Positions 58,508-64,000 of a stretch of 64,000 bases of DNA are shown here, piece after piece. Made by a program: the position numbers and the translations under genes. A model generated the notes under the pieces. It did no database searches, was not told the DNA's origin, and saw nothing but the letters and a program-made list of their open reading frames with translations. The stretch comes from Haloarcula salina (lineage in GTDB: Archaea > Halobacteriota > Halobacteria > Halobacteriales > Haloarculaceae), in the NCBI RefSeq assembly GCF_010119195.1, contig NZ_WRXL01000001.1:124001-188000 (forward strand), read 5' to 3'. Every line of letters starts with the position of its first letter. Positions within the stretch are counted from its first letter, which is position 1.

Positions 58508-58570
58508 GTCGGCCGGTACTCGGAGTCTTGTAGAGAGTCGAACGCACACCGTCGAGAATTGACAGAAGGA

Positions 58571-58578
58571 TTATAAAA
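58571..58578 (+). promoter_or_regulatory. TATA box of the 58601 gene
   Basis: TTATAAAA is centred 26 bases before GTG 58601, an excellent match that supports the GTG start. Confidence 0.55.
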
Positions 58579-58600
58579 CTCCGAACCGATACTGGCTGTT

Positions 58601-59077
58601 GTGTCTCCCTCCATTCGCTCTCTCACAGGGAATTTCGCCGCCCTGTTCAGTTCGCTTGTTCTGCTGGGGCCCCTAACGTTCGGATTACTCGTCGGCGCGG
58701 GCAGGATTATTATCGGAGCGGCCGGAGTCACGGTTCCGAACGCGCTCGGAATCGTCGGCTTCTGCGTCGCCGTGTTGCTGGCGCTCTGGATGGCGCTCGA
58801 AGGGGCGCTGGTCCAGCGGCACGGACTCGCCGCGATTGACCGCGGCGGCCCGGTGCAGCGCAGTGGCCGATACCTATTGGCCGGTGTTACCACTGTCGCT
58901 GGATTCGTTGTCTCTGCCGGGGTCCTTGTGCTGGCGCTCCCGTGGGCAGTCGAGACGCGAAACACACCTGCACAGGTACTCGGCGTCCTGCTCGTCGTTG
59001 CATTGGCCGCCGCACTGTACCGGACACTCACGGCGGCCAGAGACGGGTATCGGAACACCGGTGAACGTCGGGGGTGA
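58601..59077 (+). CDS. Small polytopic membrane protein, unknown function
   Basis: A 158-residue protein with four hydrophobic helices (about 13-33, 45-66, 90-110 and 124-140) and a charged C terminus (RDGYRNTGERRG). It starts with GTG at 58601; the strong TATA box 26 bases upstream decides this. I see no family motif. It is the last gene before the tRNA region and may be strain-specific; its codon use is not strange. Confidence 0.65.
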   Translation: MSPSIRSLTGNFAALFSSLVLLGPLTFGLLVGAGRIIIGAAGVTVPNALGIVGFCVAVLLALWMALEGALVQRHGLAAIDRGGPVQRSGRYLLAGVTTVAGFVVSAGVLVLALPWAVETRNTPAQVLGVLLVVALAAALYRTLTAARDGYRNTGERRG

Positions 59078-59140
59078 GCCTACCGAGGACGGTCGCCGAT
59101 ACGCTACCTTTGCGACTCACGATCAGTTCGCAGCAACATG

Positions 59141-59165
59141 ATAGCGGGCGGTAGATTTGAACTAC
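59141..59165. repeat. Partial copy of the tRNA-Met 3' end (att-like repeat)
   Basis: The 25 bases 59141-59165 match 59252-59276 (the last 24 bases of the tRNA gene and one base after) with a single mismatch at 59149. The repeat covers the 3' acceptor strand and most of the T arm, which is the part duplicated when an integrative element inserts at a tRNA gene. Only 86 bases separate the two copies. Confidence 0.6.
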
Positions 59166-59252
59166 GCGAACACCTCGCTGACGCTCGGCGTTCTCTCGTT
59201 CAAACTCCCTCGCAAAGAATGTGCTTCTCACGTCGATGTTCGAAGCAAAATA

Positions 59253-59327
59253 TAGCGGGAGGTAGATTTGAACTACCGATCTGCGGGTTATGAGCCCGCC
59301 GGAATCTCCTGGCTATCCCATCCCGCT
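59253..59327 (-). tRNA. Initiator tRNA-Met (CAT)
   Basis: The 75-base minus-strand sequence folds into a cloverleaf: acceptor AGCGGGA pairs with TCCCGCT plus discriminator A, anticodon loop CTCATAA in a stem GCGGG/CCCGC, and T loop TTCAAAT in GGTAG/CTACC. The A1-U72 pair and the three consecutive G-C pairs next to the anticodon loop are the marks of an initiator tRNA. No CCA is encoded. CCTTAATG 28 bases upstream of the 5' end is a TATA-like box. Confidence 0.93.
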
Positions 59328-59350
59328 ACCTTCTGGTAGTCCGGTCCCCT

Positions 59351-59359
59351 CATTAAGGG
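59351..59359 (-). promoter_or_regulatory. TATA-like promoter of the tRNA
   Basis: CCCTTAATG on the minus strand is centred about 28 bases before the tRNA 5' end at 59327. Confidence 0.4.
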
Positions 59360-59395
59360 TTGTGATTCGAGTGCCGTCCGTGACTTTGTGACGCG

Positions 59396-59887
59396 CTACA
59401 GGGAGTCGTCCCGGTGGACCTGCCACGTGAAGACGCTCTCGGCGACGTAGTTGACGAACATGGCGATGCCGATGGCGATGGGGCTGGCTGCGATGAACCA
59501 GAGGTCCGTGCCCGCGATCACGAGTTCGAACGCGAGGCGCTGGGTCAGGAGCCAGTAGACGGAGAGTTGGACCGCGACGCCACCCGACCGGACGAGGTGG
59601 GACTTCGCGAGGCGCTTGGCGAACGACCGGCGGCCGGTGTCGCCCTCGTCCGCGAACGTCCAGTGTTCGTTGACGATGAACATCACCAGAATCGCCGTCT
59701 CGATGCCCGCGGCCTTGGCCGCCATGTCGCCGACCCCGAATCCCAGGCCCAATATGGCGAGGACCGTGTTGTCGCTGATCGCGCCGACGACGCCGACGGA
59801 GACGAACTGCCCGAACCGAACGCCCGAGACGAGCGACTCGAAGCGGTCGGGCACGTACCGCCGGACCTGCCGTTCGAGGTCGCTCAT
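59396..59887 (-). CDS. GtrA family membrane protein
   Basis: A 163-residue protein with four hydrophobic helices. FGQFVSVGVVGAISDNTVLAILG near 25-47 starts the GtrA domain and IVNEHWTFAD near 70-79 and FVNYVAESVFTWQ near 143-155 are its conserved ends. GtrA proteins are flippases or helpers for lipid-linked sugars. The gene overlaps the glycosyltransferase gene by four bases, which gives the usual GT2-GtrA pair. It probably helps move a polyprenyl-linked sugar across the membrane. Confidence 0.87.
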   Translation of the reverse strand: MSDLERQVRRYVPDRFESLVSGVRFGQFVSVGVVGAISDNTVLAILGLGFGVGDMAAKAAGIETAILVMFIVNEHWTFADEGDTGRRSFAKRLAKSHLVRSGGVAVQLSVYWLLTQRLAFELVIAGTDLWFIAASPIAIGIAMFVNYVAESVFTWQVHRDDSL

Positions 59888-60651
59888 CGGTCCTTCTCGA
59901 CGAGCGCCGTCGGTTCGTCGAGGTGTTCGGCGAGGGCCGTGTGGAAGCTATCGTTGCGCAGTTGTTTCGAACGGTGGCGAGCCGTCAGGAGCGCCTGGAA
60001 CAGGTCGATCGAGGTGCGTATCGGCGACACCGTCGAGCCGGGCTGGTCCTCCCACGCGATGGGGACCTCCTCGATGCGCTGATCCAGCGCCGCGGCGATA
60101 GCGATGAGTTCCACGTCCCAGGCGAAGCCGGGCTCGTAGAGGTGGTCGCGGACGCGCTCCCAGGCGGTCGCGTCGATTGCCTTCGCGCCGCACTGGTAGT
60201 CGTACAGGCTAGCGTCGAGCAACTGTCCCGCGAGCCACGCGAAGCCGTCGCCGAGGAAGCGCCGGGCGAAGGTCTGGTGGCTGGCGACCTCGGCGTCGGG
60301 GTGGCGGCGCGACCCCACGGCGAGGTCCGCGCGACGGGATCGGACCGGGTCTAGCACCTCGTCGAGCGACGCGACGGGCGTCGACCCGTCGGCGTCGGCG
60401 AACGCCAGTACGTCGGTGTCGAGGCGCTCGAAGCCGGCGGTGATCGCCGCGCCCTTTCCGCGGCGGTACGGGACCGTCTCCACGTCGACAGAGAGGGAGG
60501 CGAGCTTCGCGGGGACTCCGTCGCGCGGCGCGTCGAGCTCGACGACGACGGTTTCCGGGGTGAGAGCGTTCTGGATGTCGGTGATGTAGGTCCCGAGCTG
60601 GGAAACGTCGGGACGATAGGCGGGGAGGACGACGCCGACGGAACGCGACAT
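59884..60651 (-). CDS. Family 2 glycosyltransferase, DPM/AglD-like
   Basis: A 255-residue GT2 enzyme without membrane helices. VGVVLPAYRPDV near 5-16 opens the nucleotide-binding fold, RRGKGAAITAGF near 63-74 is the conserved loop, and the DxD motif is Asp86-Asp88 in FADADGS. CGAKAID near 176-182 and the C-terminal VPIAWEDQPGSTVSP are typical of dolichyl-phosphate sugar synthases. With GtrA it probably makes dolichol- or polyprenyl-phosphate sugar for protein N-glycosylation or lipid glycosylation. TATA-like GTTTTTAC 29 bases upstream. Confidence 0.88.
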   Translation of the reverse strand: MSRSVGVVLPAYRPDVSQLGTYITDIQNALTPETVVVELDAPRDGVPAKLASLSVDVETVPYRRGKGAAITAGFERLDTDVLAFADADGSTPVASLDEVLDPVRSRRADLAVGSRRHPDAEVASHQTFARRFLGDGFAWLAGQLLDASLYDYQCGAKAIDATAWERVRDHLYEPGFAWDVELIAIAAALDQRIEEVPIAWEDQPGSTVSPIRTSIDLFQALLTARHRSKQLRNDSFHTALAEHLDEPTALVEKDR

Positions 60652-60675
60652 TGGTAGCGTGTCCGACTGGAAGGA

Positions 60676-60683
60676 GTAAAAAC
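60676..60683 (-). promoter_or_regulatory. TATA-like promoter of the GT2-GtrA operon
   Basis: GTTTTTAC on the minus strand is centred about 29 bases before the ATG at 60651. Confidence 0.45.
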
Positions 60684-60743
60684 AGTTCGAAGCTACTCAC
60701 CAGAGCAGTTGATACGCCGGCGGGAGCCGCCCAACGAAAAGAC

Positions 60744-60750
60744 GTATAGG
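60744..60750 (+). promoter_or_regulatory. TATA-like promoter of the DUF2298 gene
   Basis: GTATAGG is centred about 27 bases before ATG 60774. Confidence 0.4.
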
Positions 60751-60773
60751 CCAGCGAACCGGTCCCCCTACTG

Positions 60774-63092
60774 ATGGAATACGGGGTCCTCGCCCTCTGG
60801 CTCGCGCTCTATCTGCTGTTGCTCTATGCCGGCGGAACCGTCGCGACGGCGCTGTTCCCCCGGTTCGCCGACCGCGGCGTTTCCCTCGGCGTCCCGGTTG
60901 CAGTGTCGGTCCTGTGGCTCGTGACCTACTTCGTCGGTCGCCTCTCGCTGACAGTCGGCGTCTGGCTCGGCGTCGCGGTGCTCGCCGCGAGCGCCGTGGC
61001 CGCGGGCCGGTCGAACGGCACAGTCGACCCGCGCGCGTACGCCGAGACGGCCGGTGTCTTCGCACTCGCCTTCCTGTTTCTCGTGTGGATCCGAGCGCTA
61101 GATCCGGCCATCGTCCCGCTCGGCGGCGAGAAGTTCCTCGACTTCGGCCTCCTGCAGTCGCTGTTGCGCGCCGACAGCCTCCCGCTGGAGGACGTGTGGT
61201 TCGCGGGCGAGCCGGTCGCGTATTACTACGGCGGCCACCTCGCGGCCGCGATACTCACCAGAATCACGGGGACGGCCGGACAGTACGCCTACAACCTCGC
61301 GCTGGCGGGCTTCTACGCGACGCTCGTGACGGCGGCGTACGGGCTGGCCGGAGCGATCGCGAGCGACCGCGGGCTCCCTCGGCGACTCGCCGCCGGCCTG
61401 ACCGCCTTCTTCGTCGGATTCGCGAGCAATCTCTCGACGCCAGCCCGGTTCGTCATCTGGCTCCTGCCCGACGGCCTCAGTCAGACTGTCGCGACGCGGG
61501 CCGGCTACGAACTGGAGGGGCTGGCGAGCGGACCGGACTCGTTCAGCTACTGGGACGCGAGCCGCGTCATCGACGACACGGCGGCGGACTTCGCGACCTA
61601 CGAGCCCGGAGCGGCGCTGGTCATCGACGAGTTCCCGCTGTTCGCCTGGCTCAACGGCGACCTCCACGCCCACATGATGAGCACGGGCTTTCTGCTCTTC
61701 GCCGCCGCGCTCTGTTTCAGCTACTACCAGACGCCGGCCAGCGAGCGGCGGCGGCGACTCGCGCTGCTGTTCGGCGCGCTCCCGGCCGTCGGCGGCGTCA
61801 TGGCCGTCACCAACACCTGGTCGTTCCCCTCGATAGGCGGGCTCGCCCTCCTGACGGTGACGGTCGCGCCGGCCGACCCGACGACGCTGCTTCCCGGCGG
61901 CATCGGCCGAAAGCTCCGACTCGACAGCGCCGGACAGGAGGGCGTTCGAATCGGGATGGGGCTCGCCGTCGCGGTCGGCGTGCTGGCGCTCGGGCTCCTC
62001 TGGTCGCTCCCGTTCTGGCTCGGCCCGGCGAGCGGCCGCGAAATCGCGGTGCTTCCCGACCGAACGTCGCTGCTGGAACTGCTCGCCATCCACGGCGTGT
62101 TCGTCGCCCCGTTCTGGCTGTACCTCTACGCCCAGACCGGCCGCGCCGTCGGGCGGGAGTCGGCCCGCGTCGTCGGCCTGCTGGCGGTGGCCGCGGCGGC
62201 CCTCACCGCGTCGCTCGACGCTGCCGCGGTCGGCCTCCTCCTGCCGCTCTTGCTCGGCGCCTGGGTGTTCGCGCGCTCGCCCGCGCTCGGGCGAACGGTC
62301 GAGAGGGTCCCCGCGATCGCCGACGGCGGCGACCGCCCCGTCGGCTTCGAGGCGGTGCTCCTTCTCGCGGGCGCGGGGCTGGTCCTCCTCGTCGAGTTCG
62401 TCTTCGTCAGGGAGAACATCGGCCGGATGAACACCGTCTTCAAGACGTACATGCAGGTCTGGGTGCTCTGGGGCGTCGCCGTCGGGCCGGTGCTGGCGTG
62501 GCTGATGACTCGCTGGCGGCCGAGCGGCGAGCGCGCGCGAACGTTGACCCGAACGGGGGCGCGGGCGCTCGTCGTCCTATTGGTCTGCTCGTCGTCGCTG
62601 TACGGCGCGTTCGCGCTCTCGAACCACGTCGAGTACGCGGACGACCCCACGCTGGACGGACTGGCCTACCTGGACGAGGAACACCCCGCCGAGGCGGAGG
62701 CGATCAGGTGGCTCGACGCGACGGTCGAGGGGCGACCGAACATCGTCACGGCCGCACCCGCCGGATACCACTGGAATCCATCCGATGGCGAGGGCGCGAG
62801 CGCGCCGGCGAGCCTGACCGGCCTCCCGACCGTGGCGGGCTGGCACCACGAGGCGCAGTACCGCAACGACACGGTGTACGACCGCCGGGTCGATGACGTG
62901 GAGACGATATACACGGGCGAGCCGGCCGCTCAGCGGCGACTCCTCCGCGAGTACGACGTGCGCTACGTCTACGTCGGCCCGGCGGAACGGAAACGCTACG
63001 GTGAGATAACCACCGACCGGGCGGACGGCGTCACCATCGCGATGCAAACCGAGGGCGTAACCATCTATCGCGTGCACCCGGAACGGCTCTGA
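60774..63092 (+). CDS. DUF2298 (Chlor_Arch_YYY) membrane protein, GT-C-like
   Basis: A 772-residue protein with about 16 membrane helices. The YYY motif lies at 150-155 (YYYGGH), preceded by GGEKFLDFGLLQSLLRAD near 117-134, and DGDLHAHM-like LNGDLHAHMMSTGFLLF near 298-314 is conserved, along with a long soluble C-terminal part after 620 (YADDPTLDGLAYLDEEHPAEAEAIRWLD...). Chlor_Arch_YYY proteins occur in archaea and Chloroflexi and are presumed lipid-linked sugar transferases. It is divergent from the GT2-GtrA pair by 122 bases, so the three probably serve the same surface glycosylation. Function is still inference. Confidence 0.88.
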   Translation: MEYGVLALWLALYLLLLYAGGTVATALFPRFADRGVSLGVPVAVSVLWLVTYFVGRLSLTVGVWLGVAVLAASAVAAGRSNGTVDPRAYAETAGVFALAFLFLVWIRALDPAIVPLGGEKFLDFGLLQSLLRADSLPLEDVWFAGEPVAYYYGGHLAAAILTRITGTAGQYAYNLALAGFYATLVTAAYGLAGAIASDRGLPRRLAAGLTAFFVGFASNLSTPARFVIWLLPDGLSQTVATRAGYELEGLASGPDSFSYWDASRVIDDTAADFATYEPGAALVIDEFPLFAWLNGDLHAHMMSTGFLLFAAALCFSYYQTPASERRRRLALLFGALPAVGGVMAVTNTWSFPSIGGLALLTVTVAPADPTTLLPGGIGRKLRLDSAGQEGVRIGMGLAVAVGVLALGLLWSLPFWLGPASGREIAVLPDRTSLLELLAIHGVFVAPFWLYLYAQTGRAVGRESARVVGLLAVAAAALTASLDAAAVGLLLPLLLGAWVFARSPALGRTVERVPAIADGGDRPVGFEAVLLLAGAGLVLLVEFVFVRENIGRMNTVFKTYMQVWVLWGVAVGPVLAWLMTRWRPSGERARTLTRTGARALVVLLVCSSSLYGAFALSNHVEYADDPTLDGLAYLDEEHPAEAEAIRWLDATVEGRPNIVTAAPAGYHWNPSDGEGASAPASLTGLPTVAGWHHEAQYRNDTVYDRRVDDVETIYTGEPAAQRRLLREYDVRYVYVGPAERKRYGEITTDRADGVTIAMQTEGVTIYRVHPERL

Positions 63093-63148
63093 GAAGAGGA
63101 CGGAGAGAAGCGTGCCGGTCGGCCGACAGTGTGCTGGCGCTCGCTGGC

Positions 63149-63421
63149 TTACGATTCGGCGTTCGCCGTCCCGCGCTCGCGGAGCACGGTGACGGCCTCG
63201 GCGTCGGCGTCGATGGTGTCGAGGTGCATCGGGATGTACTCCTGTGTCTTGAACGTCTCTTCCTCGTCCTCCGAGCCGACGGTACACCACAGCTGGGGCC
63301 GGTCGGGGCCGTGCCAGTCGCCCTGGCGGTTGACCGAGAACACCTCGTACTCCTCGCCGTCGTACTCGATGCGGCCGCCCTTGCGGAGCCCCGGGTCGCC
63401 GTGGATGATGAGCTTCTTCAT
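63149..63421 (-). CDS. HAH_0734 family small protein
   Basis: A 90-residue acidic protein starting MKKLIIHGDPGLRKGGRIEYDGEEYEVF, then GDWHGPDRPQLWCTVGSEDEEETFKTQEYIPMHLDTIDADAEAV. I recognise the pattern as the haloarchaeal HAH_0734 family, of unknown function. The central HGPDRPQLWCTVGSEDE is its signature. A TATA-like CTAAGTA about 26 bases upstream (63444-63450) supports the start. It is a single gene. Confidence 0.78.
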   Translation of the reverse strand: MKKLIIHGDPGLRKGGRIEYDGEEYEVFSVNRQGDWHGPDRPQLWCTVGSEDEEETFKTQEYIPMHLDTIDADAEAVTVLRERGTANAES

Positions 63422-63579
63422 ACCCGCTCCTTTACCAACTGCGTACTTAGTGACTTCGAAGGCGACTGCGCTGTCGGTGGAATCGACGGCTGCGACTCCC
63501 GTGACGAGGTGCCAACGACCTAATGTGACCTTATATCATTCCGAACAGTGTTTAGATGCTTAACATCCTGATAGCCGAC

Positions 63580-63588
63580 CTTTATGTA
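63580..63588 (+). promoter_or_regulatory. TATA-like promoter of the last gene
   Basis: CTTTATGTA is centred about 27 bases before ATG 63611, so transcription would start almost at that codon. Confidence 0.4.
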
Positions 63589-63610
63589 TCGAAATCGCTG
63601 ACAGTCATGT

Positions 63611-63877
63611 ATGTTGAAACAACAGCAGCGGTCGTGCGAGCGGGCCTCCGTCGTGACCTCTCCGATGGACGAGAGTGGCAAGATGGAACTCCGAGACGTC
63701 GAAACCAACGAGAGGTACGAGGTCGTGGACTACGTCGACGAAGAACTGGCGGCGAAACTGGGCGCGCTCTCGGCGGGCGAAGCGGTGAATCTCGAACTGT
63801 TCGCGGGGTCCGGCGAGTCCGACGTGTTCGGCGCGGTCCGAATCGAGTCGAGCGGGCCGTCGGCGCGGTTCAAGTAA
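63611..63877 (+). CDS. Small haloarchaeal protein, unknown function
   Basis: An 88-residue protein if started at 63611, which fits the TATA-like box 27 bases upstream. The conserved part is MELRDVETNERYEVVDYVDEELAAKLGAL (from residue 25) followed by GEAVNLELFAGSGES and VRIESSGPSARFK. It is an acidic beta-rich mini-protein; I do not know a function. Later in-frame ATGs at 63665 and 63683 would give 70 or 64 residues and cannot be excluded. It is the last gene of the window. Confidence 0.6.
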   Translation: MLKQQQRSCERASVVTSPMDESGKMELRDVETNERYEVVDYVDEELAAKLGALSAGEAVNLELFAGSGESDVFGAVRIESSGPSARFK

Positions 63878-63991
63878 GGTCACGGGAGAGAAACGGTATT
63901 CGGAGGGGCCGAGGTGCGGGCCAATGTCACGCGGTTCGGACGCACGGAGCGGTGAATCCGCCCGGCGGGCGGTCGGTGCGAACCAAACGGG

Positions 63992-63997
63992 TTTTAA
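63992..63997 (+). promoter_or_regulatory. TATA-like box at the right edge
   Basis: TTTTAA within gggttttaagcg at the very end looks like the promoter of a gene or tRNA just outside the window. The preceding 114 bases hold no convincing gene; an ATG at 63924 opens a frame to the edge that I do not call. Confidence 0.3.
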
Positions 63998-64000
63998 GCG

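Noticed and set aside
59028-59231. 67-residue minus-strand frame next to the tRNA
   Set aside because: It reads through the tRNA-like repeat and the end of another gene and has no domain; not an integrase remnant that I can support.
63924-64000. Open frame from ATG 63924 to the right edge
   Set aside because: No ribosome site or promoter at proper distance, and a TATA-like box lies inside it at the edge.

Overview
The window is haloarchaeal chromosome. Its GC content is very high, its proteins are strongly acidic, and many genes have a TATA-like box centred 26-30 bases before the start codon (leaderless transcription). Several encoded proteins are archaeal or halophile-specific: PAN, SRP19, Gar1, GatE, FEN1, archaeal Hpt, an initiator tRNA-Met with an A1-U72 pair, haloarchaeal type IV pilins and many small families known only from Halobacteria. 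I infer class Halobacteria. A Haloarcula/Natronomonas-like relative is possible from the family types, but the genus cannot be read from the sequence.

Layout. 1-8.6 kb: end of a dihydropteroate synthase gene, an M48 protease, a haloacid dehalogenase, an F420-type luciferase-fold oxidoreductase, MptE-like pterin kinase, trehalose-phosphate synthase, a lipoprotein and a TrmH/SpoU methyltransferase. 8.6-17.6 kb: a PAS/GAF bacterio-opsin-activator-type regulator, a compact three-gene operon of small regulatory-looking proteins (one of 70 aa), gatE, a second lipoprotein of the same family, two small proteins and fumC. 17.6-25.6 kb: a sugar-type ABC importer operon without a binding-protein gene, a coiled-coil (phasin-like) protein, FEN1, GNAT, methyltransferase, DUF3054 and an AT-rich gap. 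25.7-29.3 kb: ornithine cyclodeaminase family, presenilin-type protease, gar1, srp19 and a secreted CAP-domain protein. 29.3-35.9 kb: an 84-base palindromic element, then a cytochrome oxidase assembly region (CoxB, a CtaA-CtaB fusion, DUF420 protein), a SelW-like protein, a 35-aa zinc protein and an ABC exporter. 35.9-43.9 kb: PAN, a TrxB-like flavoprotein without NADPH domain, a second M48 protease and a DUF4129/DUF58 membrane operon. 44-53.3 kb: coaBC and a complete nine-gene Mrp/Mnh Na+/H+ antiporter operon with a stress-protein-like domain fused to MnhE. 53.3-64 kb: two paralogous pilins flanking a winged-helix membrane regulator, a secreted/membrane protein pair, hpt, initiator tRNA-Met with an att-like partial duplication, a glycosylation-type group (GtrA, GT2, DUF2298) and two small proteins.

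Functionally the region is mainly core and housekeeping. It covers pterin and CoA cofactors, osmolyte synthesis, RNA and protein quality control, aerobic respiration and sodium/proton homeostasis, with surface structures towards the right end. I see no CRISPR array, no intact transposase and no prophage. The traces of mobility are the 84-base palindrome, the tRNA 3'-end repeat and AT-rich gaps. The features most worth following are the hybrid or reduced proteins (NADPH-domain-less TrxB relative, USP-MnhE, CtaA-CtaB), the altered catalytic residues in PAN and in the third antiporter subunit, and the pilin cassette pair.
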